64,000 bases of DNA from Bacteroidia bacterium (GTDB taxonomy: Bacteria > Bacteroidota > Bacteroidia > Cytophagales > JAAEPT01). The stretch is taken from NCBI GenBank assembly GCA_030431525.1, contig JAUIJC010000001.1, positions 69,901-133,900 of the forward strand. Reading direction: 5' to 3'. A program made the translations under genes and the position numbers. The notes under the pieces were generated by a model. That model was not told the DNA's origin. It made no database searches and saw nothing but the letters and a program-made list of their open reading frames with translations. Within the stretch, counting starts at the first letter, position 1. Each line of letters opens with the position of its first letter. Shown here in pieces: positions 56,651 through 64,000 of the stretch.

Positions 56651-57877
56651 ATGGCCAAGACTTCATATCCGAAGAGCAAAATCAAGATTCTCCTTTTGGA
56701 GAATGTTCACCCAAAAGCTGCCGAGGCATTCCGCGCAGAGGGTTTTCAGGTAGAAACCGTAAAAGGCGCCCTTGACGAAGCTGAGCTTTGTGAAAAAATC
56801 AAGGATGTCCACGTTATCGGCATCCGTTCCAAAACGCAGATTACACGTACTGCTTTGGAGCACGCCAAAAAGTTGATGGCTGTGGGTGCATTCTGCATCG
56901 GCACCAACCAAATCGACTTGCAAGCCTGCACCGAGAAAGGTGTTGCGGTATTCAACGCCCCTTACAGCAACACCCGAAGCGTGGTGGAGTTGGCAATTGG
57001 TGAGATTATCATGTTGCTCCGTAACATTCCAGACAAGAATGTTGACATGCACACGGGCAAGTGGAACAAGTCGGCCACAAACAGCTTCGAGGTACGCGGC
57101 AAGAAGCTCGGCATCGTAGGTTACGGTAACATTGGTTCCCAGCTTTCTATTTTGGCAGAGGCCATGGGCATGGATGTTTACTACTACGACATCGTAGAGA
57201 AACTAGCCTTGGGTAACGCCACCAAATGTTCTTCTTTGAAAGAACTTTTAGGCACTGCTGACATTGTTAGCTTGCACGTAGATGGTCGTCCAAGCAACAA
57301 AGGATTCTTCACTGCTGAGGCCTTTAGCTGGATGAAAGAAGGCGCATACTTCTTGAACCTTGCTCGTGGTCCAGTAGTTGACGTTGAGGCTTTAGCTGAA
57401 AACTTGAAAAACGGTCGCATCTTGGGTGCTGGCGTGGACGTGTTCCCAACCGAACCTAAGACCAACAGCGAACCGTTCGAGTCTTCTTTGAAGGGCTTGA
57501 ATAACCTTATCCTTACGCCACACATCGGCGGCAGTACCGCTGAGGCACAGGAAAACATTGGTGAGTTCGTTCCTTCCAAGTTGTTGCAGTATGTAAATGC
57601 TGGTAACACTTTCGGAAGCGTAAACTTCCCGAACCTTCAGTTGCCAAGCTTGGGTACCGATCACCGTTTGATCCACATCCACAAGAACGTTCCGGGCATC
57701 TTGGCGGAAATCAACCGCGTTATCTCCAAAAACGATGTGAACATCGTTGGTCAGTACTTGAAGACTACGGAGTCCATTGGTTATGTAATCATGGACATCG
57801 ACCGTGAGTACAACAAGGAGGTTGTGAACGAGCTTAAGGCCATTCCGAATACGATTAAGGCGAGGATTCTTTACTAA
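56651..57877 (+). CDS. serA: D-3-phosphoglycerate dehydrogenase
   Basis: 408 aa from ATG 56651 (upstream frame overlaps serB). Oxidises 3-phosphoglycerate with NAD. VIGIRSKTQITRTALEHAKK, GTNQIDLQACTEKGVAVFNA, Rossmann motif LGIVGYGNIGSQLSILAEAM, catalytic Arg/Glu/His in VSLHVDGRPSNKG, NLARGPVVDVEAL, LTPHIGGSTAEAQENIG, then a C-terminal ACT domain (HIHKNVPGILAEINRVISKN) that binds serine for feedback control in the E. coli enzyme. Highly biased codons. Operon with serB. Confidence 0.95.
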   Translation: MAKTSYPKSKIKILLLENVHPKAAEAFRAEGFQVETVKGALDEAELCEKIKDVHVIGIRSKTQITRTALEHAKKLMAVGAFCIGTNQIDLQACTEKGVAVFNAPYSNTRSVVELAIGEIIMLLRNIPDKNVDMHTGKWNKSATNSFEVRGKKLGIVGYGNIGSQLSILAEAMGMDVYYYDIVEKLALGNATKCSSLKELLGTADIVSLHVDGRPSNKGFFTAEAFSWMKEGAYFLNLARGPVVDVEALAENLKNGRILGAGVDVFPTEPKTNSEPFESSLKGLNNLILTPHIGGSTAEAQENIGEFVPSKLLQYVNAGNTFGSVNFPNLQLPSLGTDHRLIHIHKNVPGILAEINRVISKNDVNIVGQYLKTTESIGYVIMDIDREYNKEVVNELKAIPNTIKARILY

Positions 57878-57893
57878 AAGAAACTCTATCCAA

Positions 57894-57935
57894 TAAAAAA
57901 GGGGCTGTGATTCAATGAATCGCAGCCCTTTTTTC
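57894..57935. terminator. Bidirectional terminator after serA
   Basis: A-run, GGGGCTGTGATTC (57901-57913) with GAATCGCAGCCCT (57917-57929; two wobble pairs), then TTTTT. Serves the convergent oxidoreductase gene as well. Confidence 0.85.
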
Positions 57936-57948
57936 ATGTAACAAACTA

Positions 57949-59478
57949 TTACGCCTTTCTTACTTCATCCAGCAGGTTATTCATACCAAACAACTCAGCA
58001 CAAGTAGAGATTGACGAAACCGTTACCCCCAAAACACCGTGCATATTCAGGTTCTGCCCTGTCAGCAAGAGATTGGGGATTTTTGTCTTCGGTGAAATAA
58101 AGGACTTCATCGGATCCCGATAATCCTTCATGATGCCGTAAAGGCTGCCATCGGCGGAGCCGATATAATCACGATAGGACAATGGTGTCGAGGTATAGTA
58201 AGACTTTATCTTGGAACGGATGTCTGGAAACTTCTTCTCCAGCTCATCAATGATTCTCTCCGCTCTATCCGTCTTGAACTCTTCATAACTCTCTCCACGA
58301 TCATTCTCATCGGAAACCACATTGAAAGAGTCCATCCATGGTGCCATGTCCTCATAGTTCATGTACACCATCACCGTTAAGCCATCAGTATAATCTGGAT
58401 GCTTGGAGCTGGCTCCAAAGCTTAGAACATAGTGCTTCGGCCATTCCGCATCTGTGTATTCCAAGGCTCCCCAAACATCCTCTTCCTTGAAGTGGTAGTA
58501 ATTATGGTTATGGTAAGGGAATTCATTCTCCTTGAAAACAATGTGCAACGAGAAAACCGAAACCGTGTTTTTTAATGAAGAGATTCGCTTCCGATAGGCC
58601 TTCCTCAGATTTCCACCCTCTCCTACCATTTCCATGGTCACGGCTGGATGAACATTGGAAACAAACAGATCTCCTTCTACACGTTCCCCATTCGCCAACT
58701 GAACAGCCGAAATTTCATTACCATCAAATACAAATGATTGCGCATCGGCATATTTGATTACCTCACCGCCATTTTCTCGGATTGCATGGTGAAGGATTCG
58801 CGCAATCTGTGAACCGCCGTCCACACAACGCCACGAGCTTTCAACATAAGAATTCACAACAAGGGCGTGAACGTAAAGCGGCGTTGATTCAGCCACTCCT
58901 GCATAAAGCGGACAAGAACCCGCCAACACCTGTTGCAACTTTTTATTGGGCGTCAGTGATTCAATGTACTGTTTGGCACTAATACCCAAATACTCCGCAC
59001 TTTCAATCATCGCAGAGCCGCTAACACTCTTCTCCAAATTGTACAATGGAAAGGCATCACAAACCTCACGCATTTTAGCGCAATAGGCTTCAATAGCAAG
59101 CCGCTCATTCGGAAAATAGCTAATCAAGGTTTCCGCAAAATTGTCGAAACCCTGCGCATACTTATATTCCTGTGGATCGCCGTCAAAACTGACAATATCA
59201 AAACCATCCACATCCAACTGACGGAGCTTCAACTTATCCATCAGCCCAAAATACTTGAAGAATTGGTGCAGATTCTGCCCCTCGGAAAGACCTCCGATAT
59301 AGTGGATTCCCGTATCGAATATCACCTTGTCCCGAACAAAAGTCTGAAGGTTCCCTCCAATCTGCCTGTTCTTTTCCAGCACGGTCACTTCATATCCCTT
59401 CTTGCTCAGGATATATCCACACTGCAAGCCGCCCAAGCCACTACCGATAATGACGGCCTTGTTTTTCTTCTTCTCCAT
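57949..59478 (-). CDS. CrtI-like FAD-dependent oxidoreductase (phytoene desaturase family)
   Basis: 509 aa from ATG 59478, overlapping the stop of the next gene by one base (TGATG), so strictly coupled. FAD-binding N-terminus KAVIIGSGLGGLQCGYILSK, GYEVTVLEKNRQIGGNLQTF, FDTGIHYIGGLSEGQNLHQF; C-terminal NLLLTGQNLNMHGVLGVTVS. This group includes carotenoid desaturases/isomerases. In flexirubin and aryl-polyene clusters of Bacteroidota a gene of this kind is commonly present, and the upstream neighbours fit that setting. The substrate is unknown. Confidence 0.85.
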   Translation of the reverse strand: MEKKKNKAVIIGSGLGGLQCGYILSKKGYEVTVLEKNRQIGGNLQTFVRDKVIFDTGIHYIGGLSEGQNLHQFFKYFGLMDKLKLRQLDVDGFDIVSFDGDPQEYKYAQGFDNFAETLISYFPNERLAIEAYCAKMREVCDAFPLYNLEKSVSGSAMIESAEYLGISAKQYIESLTPNKKLQQVLAGSCPLYAGVAESTPLYVHALVVNSYVESSWRCVDGGSQIARILHHAIRENGGEVIKYADAQSFVFDGNEISAVQLANGERVEGDLFVSNVHPAVTMEMVGEGGNLRKAYRKRISSLKNTVSVFSLHIVFKENEFPYHNHNYYHFKEEDVWGALEYTDAEWPKHYVLSFGASSKHPDYTDGLTVMVYMNYEDMAPWMDSFNVVSDENDRGESYEEFKTDRAERIIDELEKKFPDIRSKIKSYYTSTPLSYRDYIGSADGSLYGIMKDYRDPMKSFISPKTKIPNLLLTGQNLNMHGVLGVTVSSISTCAELFGMNNLLDEVRKA

Positions 59479-62400
59479 CAATTTTTCCTCAAAACAAAAA
59501 TGACGTTGGCCGTAAAAGCCTGTTCGGTCAAACGTTCAAAAGACATATTATTTTCCTTGGCAAACTGCTCCAGCTTTTTGCCTGATACCAATTCTGGTTC
59601 CTGATCAGCCTTGTTAAAACCTAACAACTTAATCGAGAAAAACTCGGTCAGTTTTGTTCCTTGCTGCTTCCTTTCAGACAGGTCGCTATCACCATCCCGA
59701 AGGACCAGCATCCCGTTTTCCGAAAGCGCCTCCACGCTTCGTTGCAACAAAGCCTGCTGGCTTTCTTTAGGCAAATAATGAAGCAAATCACTCATGACAA
59801 TGGCATCATAATCATTGCCTGTGAACTCCAAGGCATTGCCCGCCGAGAATGAAACATTCTCCTTTTCTCGGGCATATTGGGCCACGGTGATTTTCTCTAC
59901 ATCGTAGTCCATCCCAAACACATTCCGTTCCTCGGAACGCATTTCAAGCATTTGGGCAAGGAAACCATAACCACAACCCAAATCGAGGATTTTCCCCTGC
60001 TTGGGCAAAAGCTTGTCAAACGGTGCGTAATTCTTCTCCAAAGCTACTTTTACCCGTGCATACCATTCCAAAACAGGTCCTTTATACACATAAGAAGCCA
60101 AAAGCTGGTCCCGAAAATAATCCACCGTCTCCAGTTCATTCCTCAGGGCTTGGTATTCCTTTTTAAAGTGTTTGGAAATGGACTTTGTACGTTCCGAATA
60201 GCTATTGCCCCACGAAGCATCAGCGTGGGAAATGCGGTCTTGAATGGCCATCACCATCGTGCCCTTTCGAATCAACAACTCGCCTTTTGGAATGCGGTCA
60301 CCTGTACCATGCAAAATCACAGGAACAATATCCAATTTAAGCTGTTCGGCGGCCAAGAAAGCTCCCTTGTGGAAGCGTTTCACCTTTCCATTATTAGACC
60401 TTGTCCCTTCTGGGAAAATCACGATGGAATAGCCCTTTTCAATCATTTTCTCGAACTGCTCCACGCCTTTCTCACTTCCTGCCGAAGCTGGGAAGAATCC
60501 CGCCATGCGAACAATCCGCCCAAAAACTGGTGAGTTCCACACCCAATCCTTGGTCACCATAATCAGCTTTGGCGACAAGGACAAAAGCAACAGGATATCG
60601 ATAAAGGATTGATGGTTGGCGATAATTACGGAAGGCTTTTCAAACACCTTTGGATCAGGCATTCGTTTATCCAACTGAACGCCCAGCCCAAGCAAAATTA
60701 TCAATCGGCAACACAGCCAAATCAAGTAGTGGAAAATGGCTTCCCGCTTTTCCTTTTTCAGCGGTAAAAGATAGAAGACTGGAATGGCAAGACTGGTCAA
60801 TAAAACACAACCCGCCAAGAAAAGCCCATAGGCATGAATCGTGATCAACAGGCTATAGAAGGTTACTGGAACCGTCCTTCTTTTCCCGTTTTTGTAGACC
60901 AGTGCCTGAAACAGAATCGGCACCAACGTAAAGGTCAGGAACAATGCACTCGCCAAGCCAATAATGCTCACTAAGGCAATGGACTTTAGGGCTGGATGTT
61001 CAGCAAAAACGAGCACTCCAACACCCAAAAAAGTGGTCAAACTGGAAAGAATGATGGATAGCTTGTGGGAGCCCAAATGCTTTTCACCCGTCTTGTATTC
61101 CAACAGCAGACCGTTCATCACGAAGATGCTGTAGTCCACGCCCAAACCGAAAATAAAGGTCGAGATGATGATGTTGATCAGGTTGAAGGAAATGCCCAAC
61201 AGCCCCATCATACCCAAAGTGAACACCCAACCCAAAAGGATTGGCAAGAAGGTGATTGTGGCCAATTCAATGCGGCCATAAGCCACCAACATGATTACAA
61301 AAACCAGAGACAGCGTGACCAATGCCAAGGTATCGAACTCCTTTTTGACCAGCTCCACCAAATTGTTGGTCACGTATTGTTGGTCAAAAAGCACTATTCC
61401 TTCACGATTGGAAAAGACCTCGTAAAGCTCGTCCCTTCTCTCCCGATCAATCTTGGCCACCGTCACCGCATAGACTTGATCTTTATTTTGAATGGCCAAT
61501 TCCGAAACCATGCTTCCAAAGCGTTGAAGCATTTTATCCGCTAGCATCGGTGTGAAATCCTGCTTTACCAAAGCAGTGAACTTTCCGAAGGTTCCCGCCC
61601 GAAAACCTAAAGGCTTGCCAGCTGCCTCCAAATTCTCCTCCAAGCGCTGAACCCTTTCAGCAGTCCAGAATGCATTCCAACGTACCAAGCGCTTTTCCTG
61701 TTCCTTTACATCGGGCAACAAAGCGCCCAGAGAAACAAACTCCTTCACTGCCCCAGCTTCACGAAGTTTTTCCAAATCTGGAATGGCTTGTCGTCCATTC
61801 TCCAAGGCAGCATCTACTGTTTCGCCCTTTGAAATCAAATACACAGATTTCATGGACGCCGTACTCACCGCCTCCAAATCTGTCTTTGAACGTTCCAATT
61901 CCTCGGACAGGAAGTTCAAACGCATCATATCCGACTCGAAAGAAACCTTGGTCGAATAATAGCCCAAAACGCCCGAAGCAATAAGGACAATCACCAAGAA
62001 AACAGGACGGTGCTTGGAAACGAAAACGAGGTAACGGTCCAGCAATTTCTCTGGCCAAATCTTCTGGGAACCGCCTTTTCCCTTTTCCATTTTGGGCAGA
62101 AAATGCGGCAACACCAGCAAGGCCATGATGGAGGCGAACAATACAGCTCCACCTGCAAAAAGCCCCATTTCCTGAAGGACTTCGGAATGGAGAAGGAACA
62201 AACAAAAAAAGGCTGAGGCCGTGGTCAGACTGCTCATCAAGAGCGGATCGGAGATTTCCCTGAGCAATTTTTTAGGACCGTTGCCACTCATAGCATGCGT
62301 AACAACATGGAATGAAAAATCAATGGTAATGCCCAACACAATGGACCCAACACCCAATGCGATGGCTGAAACTTCTCCCTTGAACAAGGAAATCAAGCCC

Positions 62401-63326
62401 ATTGAGAAAGAAGCGCCCAAGACAACAGGAAGCAACAACAAAGGGAACACCCTTTTGCGTGGGAAAAAGAACCAAATGAGGGCGAGCATTCCCATTAGAG
62501 AAAGGCTGACCGTCAACCAAACGTCTTTTTTGATTTGAACCTCATTGGCCTCAGCCACGGCTGGTCCGCCGTAGATTTGCGTGAAGACCTTGCCCTCAAA
62601 GCTTTTGTTCAAATCCGCGATTTTATCTTGAAGCAGGTAAAGCGCCTTTTTTTCCGCTCCCTTCTCCTCAAGCGCAGGCATGAAAAAGACCAATAAATGT
62701 TTGCGGCCCTTGGTCTGCAAATAGCCGTTAGCCAACTGGAGATTCTTGTCAAAATTTAAGCGCTCGAACTTCTTCAACGCCATTGGCGTGAAACTCAATG
62801 GGTCTTGAAGAATCTGCTTGCGCAAGGCAATGCCCATTGGGGAAATCAAGGTCTTGTAACCCCGTTCAACGGATTCCGCCACAGCCGCAGAATCAAGCTT
62901 TCTCTCCAGCTCGGCATAATCCGCTTCTTCCAAAAACAGCGGCAGATTGCTGTAGAGAAAATCATAAATCTCTCCCACTTTGGACTCGTCAAACTTGCCC
63001 CCAACCTTGCTCGACAAAAACTTATTATCCGAAGAACGCTCCAATCCTGCAAACAAGGAATCCGCCGCAGCTACAAGTGCTTCCTTTTGAGTGGATTCCT
63101 CCAAAGTAAGATGGACGACCAACTTTTTCGAAAAATTGATGGATTCGATGACCTCCTTGACACGGGTGATTTCAGGATTTGCTGGAATCGCCCTCATAAT
63201 ATCCTTGTCCACCTTAAGACGGGAAACGCCCCATCCACTTAAGAGCATTCCTGCCAACAGGAAAAGCGCCAACAATAGGCGCCTCTGCTGAAAAAACGTG
63301 AACAACCTGACAAACAATCCTCCCAT
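59478..63326 (-). CDS. Trifunctional fusion: MMPL exporter, acyltransferase, methyltransferase
   Basis: 1282 aa. Residues 1-800: MMPL/RND-type lipid exporter with two TM blocks (LIWFFFPRKRVFPLLLLPVV, ALGVGSIVLGITIDFSFHVV, IFGLGVDYSIFVMNGLLLEY). About 890-1050: PlsC-type 1-acylglycerol-3-phosphate acyltransferase with NHQSFIDILLL (HX4D at about 900) and VIFPEGTRSNNGKVKRFHKG. About 1110-1282: class I SAM methyltransferase with KILDLGCGYGFLAQMLEM and DAIVMSDLLHYLP. These three functions are normally separate in aryl-polyene/flexirubin clusters; joined, they suggest acylation, O-methylation and export of one lipid-like product. Confidence 0.9.
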   Translation of the reverse strand: MGGLFVRLFTFFQQRRLLLALFLLAGMLLSGWGVSRLKVDKDIMRAIPANPEITRVKEVIESINFSKKLVVHLTLEESTQKEALVAAADSLFAGLERSSDNKFLSSKVGGKFDESKVGEIYDFLYSNLPLFLEEADYAELERKLDSAAVAESVERGYKTLISPMGIALRKQILQDPLSFTPMALKKFERLNFDKNLQLANGYLQTKGRKHLLVFFMPALEEKGAEKKALYLLQDKIADLNKSFEGKVFTQIYGGPAVAEANEVQIKKDVWLTVSLSLMGMLALIWFFFPRKRVFPLLLLPVVLGASFSMGLISLFKGEVSAIALGVGSIVLGITIDFSFHVVTHAMSGNGPKKLLREISDPLLMSSLTTASAFFCLFLLHSEVLQEMGLFAGGAVLFASIMALLVLPHFLPKMEKGKGGSQKIWPEKLLDRYLVFVSKHRPVFLVIVLIASGVLGYYSTKVSFESDMMRLNFLSEELERSKTDLEAVSTASMKSVYLISKGETVDAALENGRQAIPDLEKLREAGAVKEFVSLGALLPDVKEQEKRLVRWNAFWTAERVQRLEENLEAAGKPLGFRAGTFGKFTALVKQDFTPMLADKMLQRFGSMVSELAIQNKDQVYAVTVAKIDRERRDELYEVFSNREGIVLFDQQYVTNNLVELVKKEFDTLALVTLSLVFVIMLVAYGRIELATITFLPILLGWVFTLGMMGLLGISFNLINIIISTFIFGLGVDYSIFVMNGLLLEYKTGEKHLGSHKLSIILSSLTTFLGVGVLVFAEHPALKSIALVSIIGLASALFLTFTLVPILFQALVYKNGKRRTVPVTFYSLLITIHAYGLFLAGCVLLTSLAIPVFYLLPLKKEKREAIFHYLIWLCCRLIILLGLGVQLDKRMPDPKVFEKPSVIIANHQSFIDILLLLSLSPKLIMVTKDWVWNSPVFGRIVRMAGFFPASAGSEKGVEQFEKMIEKGYSIVIFPEGTRSNNGKVKRFHKGAFLAAEQLKLDIVPVILHGTGDRIPKGELLIRKGTMVMAIQDRISHADASWGNSYSERTKSISKHFKKEYQALRNELETVDYFRDQLLASYVYKGPVLEWYARVKVALEKNYAPFDKLLPKQGKILDLGCGYGFLAQMLEMRSEERNVFGMDYDVEKITVAQYAREKENVSFSAGNALEFTGNDYDAIVMSDLLHYLPKESQQALLQRSVEALSENGMLVLRDGDSDLSERKQQGTKLTEFFSIKLLGFNKADQEPELVSGKKLEQFAKENNMSFERLTEQAFTANVIFVLRKN

Positions 63327-63339
63327 TGATTCAATTCAT

Positions 63340-63400
63340 CTATGTACGGACAGGGCACCTGACTGCCGTCAGGCAAGTTGCCTTGTCTCTACAGCCATCA
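63340..63400. repeat. Second copy of the TGCCTTGTCTCTAC hairpin repeat
   Basis: 63379-63392 is identical to 37411-37424. Around it CCTGAC/GTCAGG (63358-63373) and GACAGGGCA/TGCCTTGTC make an imperfect hairpin between the two cluster genes. Confidence 0.6.
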
Positions 63401-64000
63401 TCCCTGTGCCAACGATTTTGCTTTCATCACCTTCAACATTGGGTAGGAAAAGAAACCTCCCAACAAGGCCATCATTCCCGCAAAGGCACATGCCCCAAGA
63501 ATGTAGGTGTACAAATGCTTTGCGGTATCCTCCAAACTCAGCGCCCAATCAAAAGACAGCTCCATAGGACTTCCTGTCAGCCAATTTCCCATCATCAGAC
63601 TTAGGTAAACCAAAACAGGAATCATCGGCGGAATGCTGATGTGCGCTGAAAGAACTACAATCGCAGTATTCAAACGCAGCGCATAAGACATCGGAATAGC
63701 CACCGCCAACTGCCATCCCCAAATGGGAACAATGCCCATAAACAGGCCAAAAGCCACGGACAATGCCGCATTCAAAGCCGTCTCCTCAGGCTTGAGAAAA
63801 ACGGATTTCAGATGTTCCCTAAGGCTTTTTTTTTTGAAAGCCCGATACCACAACAGCGGTTTGTAATACAGAATGGCCAAAGTCACCAAACAGGTATTCA
63901 AAATGCTGATGCGGGTAAAGTCCTCAAAAGGTCGGAAATGTGTCACACGGTCTTCGCCCGTGGCGTAATGCACCTGCACAGGAATAGAGGTAACATTCAA
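63398..64000 (-). CDS. DUF2062 domain, C-terminal part of a glycosyltransferase-like protein
   Basis: Cut by the right window edge; the frame is open to base 64000, so the first residue here is not the true start. The first 35 residues (VQVHYATGEDRVTHFRPFED, FTRISILNT) are the usual end of a GT2/polyprenol-phosphate sugar transferase. Then a DUF2062 domain: LSVAFGLFMGIVPIWGWQLA, IVVLSAHISIPPMIPVLVYL, and a last helix AFAGMMALLGGFFSYPMLKV. GT2-DUF2062 fusions are usual members of flexirubin-type clusters, which matches the two genes downstream. Confidence 0.8.
   Translation of the reverse strand: MNVTSIPVQVHYATGEDRVTHFRPFEDFTRISILNTCLVTLAILYYKPLLWYRAFKKKSLREHLKSVFLKPEETALNAALSVAFGLFMGIVPIWGWQLAVAIPMSYALRLNTAIVVLSAHISIPPMIPVLVYLSLMMGNWLTGSPMELSFDWALSLEDTAKHLYTYILGACAFAGMMALLGGFFSYPMLKVMKAKSLAQG

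Overview
The window reads as chromosomal DNA of a Bacteroidota bacterium, most likely a Cytophagales-type gliding organism. Supporting signs: promoters of the form TTTG-N19-21-TAnnTTTG (best before the ferredoxin, the RND adaptor, the RDD protein and ychF), little Shine-Dalgarno use, a PorE-like OmpA/PD40/TPR protein, a PUR-alpha (DUF3276) protein, TamB with DUF2279 and DUF2027-Smr neighbours, a SUF operon with a bacilliredoxin, and the edge of a flexirubin/aryl-polyene type cluster. I cannot name the genus. No rRNA, tRNA, IS transposase or CRISPR array was found.

Layout. 0-9.2 kb: 3' end of a fatty acid desaturase, a J-domain membrane protein, an RND efflux operon (adaptor, pump, TolC, Nudix) and small membrane proteins. 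9.2-15.6 kb: an AT-rich unknown gene, a LuxC-type acyl-CoA reductase opposite a ferredoxin, pgk, then an AT-rich island with a frameshifted secreted protein and an Imm11-like orphan immunity gene between two direct repeats. 15.6-30.7 kb: mutS2, an ECF sigma operon, two unknown paired genes, the PorE-like gene, queG, a stand-alone Cas6-like gene, ychF, DUF3276, DUF58, an NlpC/P60 peptidase, smpB and tsaD. 30.8-38 kb: tamB, DUF2279, DUF2027-Smr and a secreted protein. 38-45 kb: sufB-C-D-S-E, DUF59, bacilliredoxin.

45-54.3 kb is the least ordinary part. A two-gene unit encodes a giant unsignalled protein (about 1772 aa after allowing for one frameshift) with a C-terminal HECAH site, and a 575-aa protein with a HELIH site. 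Upstream on the same strand lies a SiaB-like kinase, SiaC-like regulator and coiled-coil membrane protein module. 54.4-57.9 kb holds ilvA and serB-serA. 58-64 kb holds a CrtI-like oxidoreductase, a trifunctional MMPL/acyltransferase/methyltransferase fusion and a GT2-DUF2062 end.

Two patterns run across the window. Intergenic hairpins built from short repeated words (TTGATAC, GTCTAAA, GTACATAATAC) occur at many loci, including all six gaps between the suf genes. Several genes (ferredoxin, J-domain protein, the gene at 8125, sufB) have leaders that can fold into multi-helix structures whose closing stem ends next to or near the start codon. The strongest candidates for something new are the giant-protein/metallopeptidase pair, the orphan Cas6, the suf leader and hairpins, and the repeat-flanked immunity island.
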